From: Streptomyces cacaoi | Lineage (GTDB): Bacteria; Actinomycetota; Actinomycetes; Streptomycetales; Streptomycetaceae | Direction of reading: 5' to 3' | NCBI RefSeq assembly: GCF_006539165.1 | Contig: NZ_BJMM01000028.1 | Span: 1-64,000 of the forward strand | DNA length: 64,000 nucleotides | In this document: in pieces, positions 1 to 8,440 of the stretch | Position numbering within the stretch: position 1 is the first letter of the stretch | Layout: the number at the start of each line of letters is the position of its first letter | The notes under the pieces: generated by a model | Told to the model about the DNA's origin: nothing | The model's input: only the letters and a program-made list of their open reading frames with translations | The model's database searches: none | Program-made: the position numbers and the translations under genes

Positions 1-1
1 A

Positions 2-409
2 CAGGTGATGGAGCTGCTCGCCGATCTCCAGCGCGAGTACACGATGGGGCTGGTGCTCATCACGCACGATCTCGGCGTGGTGGCCGACGTCGCCGACAGG
101 ATCGCGGTGATGTACGCGGGCCGGATCGTGGAGACGGCCCCGGTCAAGCAGCTGTACGCGGCGCCCGCCCACCCGTACACCCGGGGGCTGCTGGACTCCA
201 TCCCGCGGGTGGACCAGAAGGGGCACGAACTCGACGCCATCAAGGGGCTGCCGCCCAGCCTGCTGGCCATCCCGCCGGGCTGCGCCTTCCATCCGCGCTG
301 CCCCATGGCGCGGCCGGTGTGCCGCAAGGACGAGCCGCCGCTGTACACCGTCAGCGAGGAGCGGGCCAGCGCGTGCCACTTCTGGAAGGAGATGTTCGAT
401 GCACGCTGA
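2..409 (+). CDS. oligopeptide ABC transporter ATPase (DppD/OppD-like), C-terminal part
   Basis: This is the C-terminal 135 or so residues of an Opp/Dpp-family ATP-binding subunit; the gene starts before the window, so Walker A, signature and Walker B are not visible. What is visible is the H-loop region (ITHDLGVVADVADRI) and the family-specific oligopeptide C-terminal extension, which has four cysteines (GCAFHPRC, VC, ACHFW). The same four-cysteine pattern is reported to bind an iron-sulfur cluster in mycobacterial OppD; that it does so here is inference. The next ATPase gene overlaps its stop by 11 nt, as expected for a DppD-DppF pair. From genomic position it could be the last-but-one gene of a bldK-like importer, but the permeases and binding protein lie outside the window. 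Confidence 0.9.
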   Translation, partial: QVMELLADLQREYTMGLVLITHDLGVVADVADRIAVMYAGRIVETAPVKQLYAAPAHPYTRGLLDSIPRVDQKGHELDAIKGLPPSLLAIPPGCAFHPRCPMARPVCRKDEPPLYTVSEERASACHFWKEMFDAR

Positions 410-1541
410 CCACTCGGGACGCCGGGAGGCCCGGGAGGAGGGGCAGGCCGCCGAGCATCTGATGGCCCGGGCGCACGCGGAGACCTCGTATGCGGCGGGG
501 GAGCCGATCCTCCAGGTCCGGGATCTGGTGAAGCACTTTCCGCTCACCCAGGGCATCGTCTTCAAACGGCAGGTCGGCGCGGTCAAGGCGGTCGACGGGG
601 TCTCCTTCGATCTGCACCGGGGCGAGACGCTGGGCCTGGTGGGGGAGTCGGGCTGCGGCAAGTCGACCGTCGCCAAGCTGATCACGCACCTGGAGGAGCC
701 CACGGCCGGGACCCTCCGGTACAAGGGCGAGGACATCACCCGCCTCTCCGGCCGGGCGCTGAAGGCCGTGCGCCGCAACATCCAGATGGTGTTCCAGGAC
801 CCGTACACGTCGCTGAACCCGCGGATGACGGTCGGCGACATCGTGGGGGAGCCGTTCGACATCCATCCGGACGTGGCGCCGAAGGGCGACCGGCGGCGCC
901 GGGTGCAGGAGCTGCTGGACGTGGTCGGGCTGAACCCGGAGTACATCAACCGGTATCCGCACCAGTTCTCCGGCGGTCAGCGCCAGCGCATCGGGATCGC
1001 CCGGGGGCTGGCCCTGCGGCCGGAGATCATCGTGGCCGACGAGCCGGTCTCCGCGCTGGACGTCTCCGTCCAGGCCCAGGTGATCAATCTGATGGAGCGG
1101 CTCCAGGACGAGTTCGAGCTGAGCTATGTCTTCATCGCGCACGATCTGTCCGTTGTCCGGCACATCTCCGACCGGGTCGGCGTGATGTACCTGGGCAAGA
1201 TCGTGGAGATCGGCAGCGAGGAACAGATCTACGAGCACCCCACGCACCCGTACACGCAGGCGCTGCTGTCCGCCGTCCCGGTGCCCGATCCGGAGGCGGA
1301 GCAGGAACGCGAGCGGATCGTGCTGGAGGGCGATGTGCCCTCGCCGGCCAACCCGCCCTCCGGCTGCCACTTCCGCACCCGCTGCTGGAAGGCCCAGCAC
1401 CGCTGCGTCGTGGAGGAACCGCTGCTGGCGGTGCCGGAGAACTTCGCCGACTCGCGCCCCGGCGAGGCCGTCCACCACCCCTCGGCCTGCCACTTCGCCG
1501 CCGAGCGTGCCGCCGTGGTGCCGCCGGGCGTCAGCGGCTGA
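399..1541 (+). CDS. oligopeptide ABC transporter ATPase (DppF/OppF-like)
   Basis: Second ATPase of the upstream importer, 380 aa. Walker A (GESGCGKS) is at about residues 82-89, the signature FSGGQRQR at about 190-197, and Walker B (IIVADEPVSALD) at about 210-220. The H-loop lies in IAHDLSVV. The C-terminal oligopeptide-type extension carries GCHFRTRC, a further Cys and a final ACHF, the same four-cysteine arrangement as its partner. It would energise import of peptides bound by a membrane-anchored lipoprotein. The ATG at 399 overlaps the upstream stop; a later in-frame ATG (MARAHAET) would give a start closer to the usual family length. It is followed by a hairpin and a convergent gene, so it closes this operon. 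Confidence 0.93.
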   Translation: MHADHSGRREAREEGQAAEHLMARAHAETSYAAGEPILQVRDLVKHFPLTQGIVFKRQVGAVKAVDGVSFDLHRGETLGLVGESGCGKSTVAKLITHLEEPTAGTLRYKGEDITRLSGRALKAVRRNIQMVFQDPYTSLNPRMTVGDIVGEPFDIHPDVAPKGDRRRRVQELLDVVGLNPEYINRYPHQFSGGQRQRIGIARGLALRPEIIVADEPVSALDVSVQAQVINLMERLQDEFELSYVFIAHDLSVVRHISDRVGVMYLGKIVEIGSEEQIYEHPTHPYTQALLSAVPVPDPEAEQERERIVLEGDVPSPANPPSGCHFRTRCWKAQHRCVVEEPLLAVPENFADSRPGEAVHHPSACHFAAERAAVVPPGVSG

Positions 1542-1644
1542 TCCCCGGCGGGCCGCTGCTGTCTCCGGCGGTCTAGTCGGCTCCGGCTGTCCCGCCCCTG
1601 CCCTTGCCGGCCCCGTCTGCCGTCGCTGCCCCGTCCGCTCGCCT

Positions 1645-1671
1645 CCCCGGGCCGGTGCTACCGGGCCGGGG
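1645..1671. terminator. GC-rich hairpin between convergent genes
   Basis: Two 11-bp arms with a single mismatch flank the 5-nt loop TGCTA. The hairpin overlaps the stop codon of the minus-strand membrane protein and lies about 100 nt after the stop of the plus-strand ATPase, so it could end transcription from both sides. There is no T-tract, which is usual in streptomycetes. Confidence 0.5.
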
Positions 1672-2671
1672 GCGCCCCCTGGGGCACGCCGCCGGAGTGG
1701 AGGCGGGGCAGCGCACGCGGTGCCTGCCGCTCGCCGCGGGCCAGCGCCAGCAGCACACCGAGCCCGACGACGATCTCGAACAGGCCGGTCAGCAGCCGCA
1801 GTTGGCCCTCCATGCCGAGGCTGCCGAAGTTCTCCCACAGCTTCATCTTCACCGCGTACGCCGTGGAGAAGACACCGAAGGCGGCCACGGGCGCCGCCGT
1901 GATCAGGCCGAGGGGGCGGGAGAACGCCGCGGAGGAGAGGGCGCCGACCGCGACGACCAGCGCGAGCACGACGGCGGTCCAGGTCGCCCAGCCCGAGGGC
2001 ACGTCCAGCAGCCCCACGATGGAGCGCTCACCGGTGAGCAGGTTCCGGTAGCGCTCCCAGCCGGCCTGCTGGGCGTCCCGGATCTCCCAGGCGGCCATGA
2101 CCACCGCGCCGGCGCCCAGCAGCAGAAAGGCCGCGACGGCCCCGCCGCGGGTGGGCCCGGCCGGCGGCTCCTCGGGCTCCGTCCGGGCCGCCGGGCCCCA
2201 GCCCGGGGGCGGGGGCGTCTCCAGCACCCCGGTGCGGCGGCCGGCGACGGCGGTGACGACGAGGACGACGCCGGCCACCACGGTGCCGATGGTGGTGAAC
2301 AGCGCCTTGCTCAGCAGCCCGTCCGGCACGCCCTGGATCCAGTCGGCGTTGAGGTTCCACAGCCCGGGCGCGCGCAGCACCACGGTGAGCAGGCCGGTGC
2401 CGGTGAGGATCCCGGCGGCCGAGGAGGAGCGGACGACGGTCGTCGCGGCGACGGCGTAGAGCAGCAGCAGCGTCGGCTCCATGTACGAGGTCGTCCACAC
2501 GCCGTCCTCGGAGCGGGCGAGCCGGCCGGTCCAGTTCCACCAGACGTCGGTGACGGCCTCGGCCGTGGCGAAGTCGCGGATGATCCAGCCCAGGCTGACC
2601 AGCGCGAGGGCGGTGATCAGCGCTGCTCCGAAGACGCGCGCACCGCGCGCGAGTGTGCTGTCCTGGCCCAT
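1658..2671 (-). CDS. polytopic membrane protein, unknown function
   Basis: A 337-aa integral membrane protein with about eight hydrophobic segments. The first follows a short N-terminal stretch (residues about 9-31, VFGAALITALALVSLGW) and the last is near the C-terminus (LFEIVVGLGVLLALA). A Pro-rich cytoplasmic loop (TPPPPGWGPAA) splits the protein in the middle. I do not recognise a named family. The start chosen is ATG at 2671 because a G-rich Shine-Dalgarno-like tract precedes it and the residues upstream of this Met look non-coding; a start at 2761 would add 30 unconvincing residues. It sits between two peptide importers on the opposite strand, so it is transcribed alone. A role in the importers cannot be deduced. 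Confidence 0.75.
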   Translation of the reverse strand: MGQDSTLARGARVFGAALITALALVSLGWIIRDFATAEAVTDVWWNWTGRLARSEDGVWTTSYMEPTLLLLYAVAATTVVRSSSAAGILTGTGLLTVVLRAPGLWNLNADWIQGVPDGLLSKALFTTIGTVVAGVVLVVTAVAGRRTGVLETPPPPGWGPAARTEPEEPPAGPTRGGAVAAFLLLGAGAVVMAAWEIRDAQQAGWERYRNLLTGERSIVGLLDVPSGWATWTAVVLALVVAVGALSSAAFSRPLGLITAAPVAAFGVFSTAYAVKMKLWENFGSLGMEGQLRLLTGLFEIVVGLGVLLALARGERQAPRALPRLHSGGVPQGAPPAR

Positions 2672-3279
2672 GGCCTGAAGGTCCCCCCGTGGGTGCCGTG
2701 TCGCGGTCCGTTCGCTCCGTGACGCGTGTGCACGACGGTGCGTGCTGTTCAGGTCGATCACGCGTGCGGTTCAGGTCTACGCGTGATCGTCGCCGTCCAG
2801 CAAGCCGTCCGCTTCGAGAGTGACGAACCTGCGACCGTGCGCGTCATCGTTGCACGGTTTCCACCCGCCGCCCATGGGACCGGCACGTTCCGGTATGCGG
2901 CGCGCGGAGCACCCGGGCGGGCCGGGTGGCCGCCCCGCGCTCGGCGGAAGCCGCGGGTGGTGAACCGCCGGCGGGGCCGCCGGGCCGTACGCACTTCAGG
3001 GCGCCGGCTTCGGATATCGGGCGGCCTTCCGCCCAAGTCGCCCGGGTGGGGCGGCAGTTGGTGCTGCTTTGTGGTGCTGTGCGGCCTCGCCGGGCGAGGT
3101 GTCAAGCACGTGTGCACCTCGATCTGCGCAATCTTCGCTCAAGAAAGCGCACGGCCCGGCCGAGTGCTCCGACCACCTCTTGACTCGGCCGTAAAGCGCT
3201 TGCCAAAGTCCGCTCATCCCTGCCCGCATCGCCCAACGATTCGGGCTCCGGCGATACGTGAGCGCGGGAGCACAAAGCG
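2672..3279. other. 608-bp divergent intergenic region without a gene
   Basis: No credible coding sequence; reading frames here have no Shine-Dalgarno or family resemblance. It must hold the promoters of the minus-strand membrane protein (start 2671) and of the plus-strand importer operon (start 3280). Visible elements are the repeat/dyad cluster at 2747-2788, a CACGTG core near 3110, and a TTGACT hexamer at 3180-3185 that could be a -35 box, although no good -10 follows at 17-18 bp. A GGGAG Shine-Dalgarno precedes the permease ATG. Confidence 0.6.
2747..2788. promoter_or_regulatory. paired GTTCAGGTC repeats with an overlapping 10-bp dyad
   Basis: GTTCAGGTC occurs at 2747-2755 and again at 2769-2777, 22 bp apart (two helical turns). 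GATCACGCGT at 2756-2765 is the perfect inverse of ACGCGTGATC at 2779-2788. The pattern is typical of an operator bound by a dimeric regulator. It lies about 80-115 bp upstream of the minus-strand membrane gene and about 500 bp upstream of the importer operon. The regulator is unknown. Confidence 0.5.
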
Positions 3280-4320
3280 ATGACGAGTACTTCCCCGGCC
3301 GCGGTGCCGGGGGCCGGAAGCCCCGGCCCCGAGAAATCCGATCCGAGTTTCGCGCCACCGGTGAAGGACCCCCAGAAGGAACTCGTGGGGCGCTCTCCGG
3401 GACGGCTGATGTGGGTGCGTTTCAAGCGCGACCGCACCGGGGTCGTATCGGCCTGCATCGTGCTCGCGTTCTTTCTGATTGCCGCGCTGGCGCCGGTGAT
3501 CTCCTGGCTGTACGGCAAGGATCCGTACACCCGGTACGGGGAGATCCGCCCCGGCCTGCTCAACGAGAACAAGTACCCGATCAAACCCAACGGCGGTATC
3601 GACGGCGAATTCTGGTTCGGGCTGGAACCCGGGCTCGGCCGCGATGTGTTCACACAGCTCGTCTACGGGATCCGCACCTCGCTCTCGCTCGCGGTCGCCA
3701 TCACCCTGCTGTCGGTGCTCACCGCGATCGTCATCGGCGTGGCCGGGGGCTACTTCGGCGGCCGGACGGACTATCTGCTGGGCCGGCTGACCGACCTCAT
3801 GATGTCCTTCCCGAACCAGCTGTTCTTCATCGCGTTCACGCCCGTGGTGATGGCCCTGTTCGTGAACCCGCAGGACGAGATGCCCACCTGGATGCGGGCC
3901 TGTGTGCTCGTCTACGTCATGTGGCTGCTGGGCTGGATGACGCTGGCCCGGCTGCTGCGCGGCCAGACGCTCTCGCTGCGCGAGCGGGAGTTCGTCGAGG
4001 CGGCCAAGGTGGCGGGCACGCCCCCGGCCCGGATCATCCGCAAGGAGCTGCTGCCCAACCTGGTCACACCGATCCTGGTGCAGGCCACCTACATGCTGCC
4101 GAACAACGTCACCGCCATCGCGGGGCTGTCCTTCCTCGGCGTCGGCATGCTCGAACCCACCCCGGACTGGGGGCGGATGTTCGCCAAGGGCGCCGAGGTC
4201 TACCAAAGCGACCTCACCTACATGTTCTTCCCGGGCGGCGCGATGGTGATCTTCATCCTCGCCTTCAACCTGCTCGGCGACTCGGTCAGGGACGCCTTCG
4301 ATCCGAAGACGGGCCGCTGA
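3280..4320 (+). CDS. oligopeptide ABC transporter permease (DppC/OppC-like)
   Basis: First gene of a complete five-gene peptide importer, 346 aa. After a soluble N-terminus there is a first membrane segment (IVLAFFLIAALAPVISWL, about residues 52-70), then an extracytoplasmic loop and about five further segments. The permease EAA loop that docks on the ATPase is visible as EAAKVAGTPPARIIRKELLP at about 238-257. It pairs with the DppB-like permease two genes downstream. The ATG at 3280 is preceded by GGGAG at a normal distance. Gene order (permease, binding lipoprotein, permease, two ATPases) is the one described for bldKABCDE in S. coelicolor. Whether this copy or the one at the window start is the true bldK orthologue cannot be decided here. 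Confidence 0.93.
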   Translation: MTSTSPAAVPGAGSPGPEKSDPSFAPPVKDPQKELVGRSPGRLMWVRFKRDRTGVVSACIVLAFFLIAALAPVISWLYGKDPYTRYGEIRPGLLNENKYPIKPNGGIDGEFWFGLEPGLGRDVFTQLVYGIRTSLSLAVAITLLSVLTAIVIGVAGGYFGGRTDYLLGRLTDLMMSFPNQLFFIAFTPVVMALFVNPQDEMPTWMRACVLVYVMWLLGWMTLARLLRGQTLSLREREFVEAAKVAGTPPARIIRKELLPNLVTPILVQATYMLPNNVTAIAGLSFLGVGMLEPTPDWGRMFAKGAEVYQSDLTYMFFPGGAMVIFILAFNLLGDSVRDAFDPKTGR

Positions 4321-4433
4321 GCACCACCGACCGCGCGGCGGGGTGCGGCCGGGCTCCGCGGGGCCGCGGCGCATCCCCCGTACCGCATCAGTCAGGCAGC
4401 TACGGACAACCGACAGGCAGGTGCACCATCACC

Positions 4434-6227
4434 ATGAGCGCAGTGAGCACACGCACGGCGAGGTCCGCTCTCGCGGCTCTCGCCGCCGGCGTCCTGTTCC
4501 TCACCGGATGCAGCAGCGGTGGCGGCGGTGACGAACAGAGCGAGACCGAGGCGAAGAAGCAGGGCAAGGACATCTCCTACAGCTTCGCCGACGCGGCGGC
4601 CTCCAAGGGCCCGGCGCCCGAGGTGGAGGGCGCACGCGAGGGCGGCACGATCAAGATGCTCCAGCGGGACACGTTCTCCCACCTCGACCCCGCGCAGATA
4701 TATGTCAGCGACGAGATCTCGCTGTCCACGCTGATACACCGCCGGCTGACCAACTACAAGAGGAACAAGGACGGTTCGTACTCGGTCGTCGGCGATCTGG
4801 CCACCGACAGCGGCAAGAAGTCGGACGGCGGGAAGACCTGGACGTACAAGCTGAAGGACGGGATCCGGTTCGAGGACGGATCCGAGATCACCTCCAAGGA
4901 CATCCGGCACACCATCGAGCGGACCTTCGCCCCGTTCATCACCGAGGGGCCCACCTTCCTCCAGGAGTGGATGACCGGTAAGGGCGGCACCGAGGCCCGC
5001 AAGTCGCTGCCCGACGGGCCGTACAAGGGCGACCATCTGCCGGACAGCATGCTGGAGACACCGGACGACAAGACGATCGTCTTCCACTTCAAGCAGCCGC
5101 AGGCCGAGGTGCCCTACGCGCTGGCGATGTCCGGCTACGGCGTGGTCTCCGCGAAGAAGGACACCAAGGAGAAGTACGACAAGAAGCCGCTGTGCTCCGG
5201 CCCGTACAAGATCGCCTCGTTCAAGTCCGGCAAGAGCATGAAGCTGGTGCGCAACACCGAGTGGGACCCGAAGACGGACGCGCAGCGCCACCAGTACCCG
5301 GACGCCTTCGACGTCCAGTTCGGCGTCTCCTTCGAGGACTCCACGAAGCGGCTGATCTCCGACTCGGGTGAGAACCGGACGGCGACGTCGTTCACCAACA
5401 GCGTGGACGCCTCCAGCATGCAGAAGGTCCGCAGCAATCCGGAGGTCGAGAAGCGCTCGGTCAGCGGCTACCAGAGCTATGTGGGCTACATGGCCATCAA
5501 CACCGACCGGATCACGGACAAGCGGGTCCGTCAGGCCATCGCCTACGCGCTGCCGGCCGACTCGCTCGTCGGCGCGTTCGGCGGCACCGGGGCGGCGGAA
5601 ATGGCGGGCAACTACATCAGCCCGACGCTGGTGGGGCACAAGCCGACCGACCCGTTCGGGAAGATCAAGAACCCGCAGGGCGATGTGAAGAAGGCCAAGA
5701 AGCTGCTGAAGGCGTCCGGAAAGAGCGGGATGAAGCTCACCTTCGCCTACCAGAACGCCCCGGAATGGCAGCAGTTCTCGGTCGCGGCCACCCAGAACCT
5801 GAAGAAGGCCGGCTTCGACGTCCAGAAGAAGGACATCATCGCGGACACCTATTACGACCAGATCGGCAAGATCAAGAACGGCTTCGACATCTACCACCAC
5901 TCCTGGGGTGCCGACTGGCCGAGCGCCTCGACGGTCGTGCCGAATCTCTTCGACGGCCGGCAGGTGCAGGACGGCGCCGCCAACTACGCGCATCTGAAGA
6001 ACGAGAAGTTCCAGCAGGAGATGGACCGGATCAGGAAGATCACCGATCCGGACAAGGCCGCCGCGGAGTGGATGAAGCTCGCGGACAGGATTCTCAAGGC
6101 GGAGGTCCCCGCCGTGCCGCTCCAGTACTACAAGACCATCCAGCTGCACGGCTCGAAGATCGGCGGGGCCTACTTCGACGAATCCCTGCACGACCTCATG
6201 CCGACCTCGCTGTACGTGAAGAAGTAG
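4434..6227 (+). CDS. oligopeptide-binding lipoprotein (SBP family 5, DppA/OppA/BldKB-like)
   Basis: Extracytoplasmic solute-binding protein of 597 aa that captures peptides and hands them to the flanking permeases. It has a lipoprotein signal peptide ending in the lipobox LTGC, with Cys26 as the lipid anchor, followed by a Gly/Ser and acidic linker. The family-5 fold is recognisable from the start of the mature domain (GGTIKMLQRDTFSHLDPAQ) and from motifs such as YKLKDGIRFEDGS. The start ATG at 4434 is chosen because it begins a textbook signal peptide; upstream in-frame codons run into the previous gene. It lies 113 nt after the first permease, and that gap contains GC-rich dyad sequence that could adjust relative expression, since binding proteins are usually needed in excess. 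Confidence 0.95.
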   Translation: MSAVSTRTARSALAALAAGVLFLTGCSSGGGGDEQSETEAKKQGKDISYSFADAAASKGPAPEVEGAREGGTIKMLQRDTFSHLDPAQIYVSDEISLSTLIHRRLTNYKRNKDGSYSVVGDLATDSGKKSDGGKTWTYKLKDGIRFEDGSEITSKDIRHTIERTFAPFITEGPTFLQEWMTGKGGTEARKSLPDGPYKGDHLPDSMLETPDDKTIVFHFKQPQAEVPYALAMSGYGVVSAKKDTKEKYDKKPLCSGPYKIASFKSGKSMKLVRNTEWDPKTDAQRHQYPDAFDVQFGVSFEDSTKRLISDSGENRTATSFTNSVDASSMQKVRSNPEVEKRSVSGYQSYVGYMAINTDRITDKRVRQAIAYALPADSLVGAFGGTGAAEMAGNYISPTLVGHKPTDPFGKIKNPQGDVKKAKKLLKASGKSGMKLTFAYQNAPEWQQFSVAATQNLKKAGFDVQKKDIIADTYYDQIGKIKNGFDIYHHSWGADWPSASTVVPNLFDGRQVQDGAANYAHLKNEKFQQEMDRIRKITDPDKAAAEWMKLADRILKAEVPAVPLQYYKTIQLHGSKIGGAYFDESLHDLMPTSLYVKK

Positions 6228-6358
6228 CGAGGGTCTCCAGGACCTCCGGCACGTCCCGGACGGCTCCGGCGCCGCCTTGGCACCCGCGCACGCCGGAGCC
6301 GCCCGGCCCCTCCGCTCCCCGTCCTCCTCCGCTGTCGCACGAGAGCTGCGTATCGGTC

Positions 6359-7336
6359 ATGCTGCGATTCCTTCTCCGCAGGTCACTCGGCGCCCTGGTG
6401 ATCCTGCTGGTCATCAGCGCCGTCACCTTCTTCCTCTTCTACGCCGTCCCACGGGACCCGGCGATGCTGGCCTGCGGCAAGAACTGCACGCCGGACGCGC
6501 TCGCGGTCATCCGCAAGAACATGGGCATCGACGAGCCGGTACCGGTCCAGTACTGGCACTTCATGGTCGGCATCTTCGCCGGACGCGACTTCGCCCAGGG
6601 CGCCTGCCCCGCACCGTGCTTCGGCTACTCGTTCGCCACCCAGGACCCGGTGTGGCAGACCATCCTCGACCGGTTCCCCACCACCGTCTCGCTCACCCTC
6701 GGCGGCGCCGTCGTCTTCCTCGTCGTGGGGCTGGGCGCCGGCATGATCGCGGCCTGGAAGCGGGGCACGGTCGTCGACAAGGTCTTCAGCTCCGCCTCGC
6801 TCGTGCTCTCCTCGATGCAGATCTATTTCGTCGGCCCGCTCGTCCTCGCGCTCGTCGTCTACCAACTGGACCTGCTCGACCAGCCCAAGTACGTGCCGCT
6901 CACCGAGGATCCGGCCGGCTGGTTCCTGGGCCTGCTGATCCCCTGGCTCGTGGTGCAGATCATCTTCACCGCCAACTACACCCGGCTGTCCCGCTCCTCG
7001 CTGATCGAACAGCTCCAGGAGGACCATGTGCGCACGGCCCGGGCCAAGGGCATGTCGGGCCGGTTCGTGTTCTTCCGCTACGCCTGGCGCGGCTCGCTCA
7101 TCCCGATCGTCACCATCTTCGGCGTCGACCTCGGCTCGCTGTTCGGCGGCGCCATGATCACCGAGTGGACGTTCTCGCTGCCGGGGCTCGGCACGCTCGC
7201 CGTGGACTCGGTACGCAACACCGATCTGCCCATGGTGATGGGCGTGATGCTCTTCGCGGCCACGTTCATCATCCTCTTCAACATCCTCGTGGACGCCGCC
7301 TACGCGTTCATCGATCCGCGCGTACGCCTGTCCTAG
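6359..7336 (+). CDS. oligopeptide ABC transporter permease (DppB/OppB-like)
   Basis: Second permease, 325 aa, with six predicted membrane segments. The first is at the very N-terminus (SLGALVILLVISAVTFFLFYAVP, about residues 9-31), as usual for DppB proteins. The EAA loop is visible as DHVRTARAKGMSGRFVFF at about 222-239. The first extracytoplasmic loop has four cysteines (CGKNC, CPAPC), which may form disulfides outside the membrane; this is inference. The start is ATG at 6359. The upstream continuation of the frame is proline-rich shadow sequence. It lies 131 nt after the binding lipoprotein and 11 nt before the next ATPase gene. Confidence 0.94.
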   Translation: MLRFLLRRSLGALVILLVISAVTFFLFYAVPRDPAMLACGKNCTPDALAVIRKNMGIDEPVPVQYWHFMVGIFAGRDFAQGACPAPCFGYSFATQDPVWQTILDRFPTTVSLTLGGAVVFLVVGLGAGMIAAWKRGTVVDKVFSSASLVLSSMQIYFVGPLVLALVVYQLDLLDQPKYVPLTEDPAGWFLGLLIPWLVVQIIFTANYTRLSRSSLIEQLQEDHVRTARAKGMSGRFVFFRYAWRGSLIPIVTIFGVDLGSLFGGAMITEWTFSLPGLGTLAVDSVRNTDLPMVMGVMLFAATFIILFNILVDAAYAFIDPRVRLS

Positions 7337-7347
7337 GAGCCCTGCGC

Positions 7348-8421
7348 ATGACCACCCTGACCACGGAAGCGGACGCCCCGGGCCCGGACCGGCCGGGCGA
7401 CGGTGACGCCTTTCTCTCGGTGCGCGATCTGTATGTGCACTTCGCCACCGAGGACGGCACCGTCAAGGCCGTCGACGGGCTGTCCTTCGATGTCGCACGC
7501 GGGCGCACCCTCGGCATCGTCGGCGAATCCGGCTCCGGCAAATCCGTCACCAACCTCGCCGTGCTCGGGCTGCACAACCCGCGCTCCACCGAGGTGGCGG
7601 GCGAGATCCTGCTGGACGGGCAGCAGTTGATCGGCGCGCGGGAGAAGACGCTGGAGACGCTGCGCGGCAACAAGATGGCGATGATCTTCCAGGATCCGCT
7701 GACCGCGCTGTCGCCGTACTACACGGTGGGCCGGCAGATCGCCGAGCCCTTCCGCAAGCACACGGGGGCCTCCAAGCGCGAGGCGCGCCTGCGTGCGATC
7801 GAGATGCTCGACAAGGTCGGCATCCCCCACCCGCAGTCCCGGGTCGACGACTATCCGCACCAGTTCTCCGGCGGCATGCGCCAGCGCGCCATGATCGCCA
7901 TGGCGCTGGTGTGCGACCCGGACCTGCTGATCGCGGACGAGCCGACCACCGCGCTCGACGTCACCGTCCAGGCCCAGATCCTCGACCTGCTCAAGGACCT
8001 CCAGCAGGAGTTCGGCTCCGCGATCGTCTTCATCACCCACGACCTCGGCGTCATCGCGGACATCGCCGACGACATCCTCGTGATGTACAGCGGGCGGGCC
8101 GTCGAACGCGGCGCGGTTCGCGAGGTGCTGCGCGCGCCCCAGCACCCCTACACCTGGGGGCTGTTGACGTCCATGCCGCGGCTGACCGGCGATGTCGGCG
8201 AGGAGCTGTCGCCGATCCACGGCACCCCGCCCAGCCTGCTCGCCCCGCCGCCCGGCTGCCCCTTCCATCCGCGCTGCGCCTTCACCGACGAGGTCGCCGG
8301 CGACCGCTCCTGCCACCGGGACCGCCCCGCACCGCCCGCCGGCCGGGGTGCCGCCTGCCATCTGACGGCCGAGCAGAAACACACCTTCTTCACCGAGCAG
8401 ATCAAGCCCAGGCTCAGCTAG
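7348..8421 (+). CDS. oligopeptide ABC transporter ATPase (DppD/OppD-like)
   Basis: First ATPase of the complete importer, 357 aa. Visible motifs are Walker A GESGSGKS, signature FSGGMRQR, Walker B LLIADEPTTALD and the H-loop FITHDLGV. The C-terminal extension has the oligopeptide-transporter pattern GCPFHPRC plus two more cysteines (SC, ACH), as in the other ATPases of this window. It forms a heterodimer with the product of the next gene, 19 nt downstream, to drive peptide uptake. The ATG at 7348 lies 11 nt after the permease stop, with GGAG just upstream, and removes a long non-homologous upstream extension. Confidence 0.95.
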   Translation: MTTLTTEADAPGPDRPGDGDAFLSVRDLYVHFATEDGTVKAVDGLSFDVARGRTLGIVGESGSGKSVTNLAVLGLHNPRSTEVAGEILLDGQQLIGAREKTLETLRGNKMAMIFQDPLTALSPYYTVGRQIAEPFRKHTGASKREARLRAIEMLDKVGIPHPQSRVDDYPHQFSGGMRQRAMIAMALVCDPDLLIADEPTTALDVTVQAQILDLLKDLQQEFGSAIVFITHDLGVIADIADDILVMYSGRAVERGAVREVLRAPQHPYTWGLLTSMPRLTGDVGEELSPIHGTPPSLLAPPPGCPFHPRCAFTDEVAGDRSCHRDRPAPPAGRGAACHLTAEQKHTFFTEQIKPRLS

Positions 8422-8440
8422 GACAGGGAGACAGACACCG

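Noticed and set aside
351..1838. Long open frame on the minus strand across the DppF-like gene
   Set aside because: Arg/Pro/Gly-rich shadow of the plus-strand ABC ATPase gene; no domain, no Shine-Dalgarno. Similar GC-driven antisense frames recur throughout the window.
2726..3283. Frames in the divergent region upstream of the importer operon
   Set aside because: No Shine-Dalgarno, no recognisable family, composition unlike neighbouring genes; the region is better explained as regulatory.
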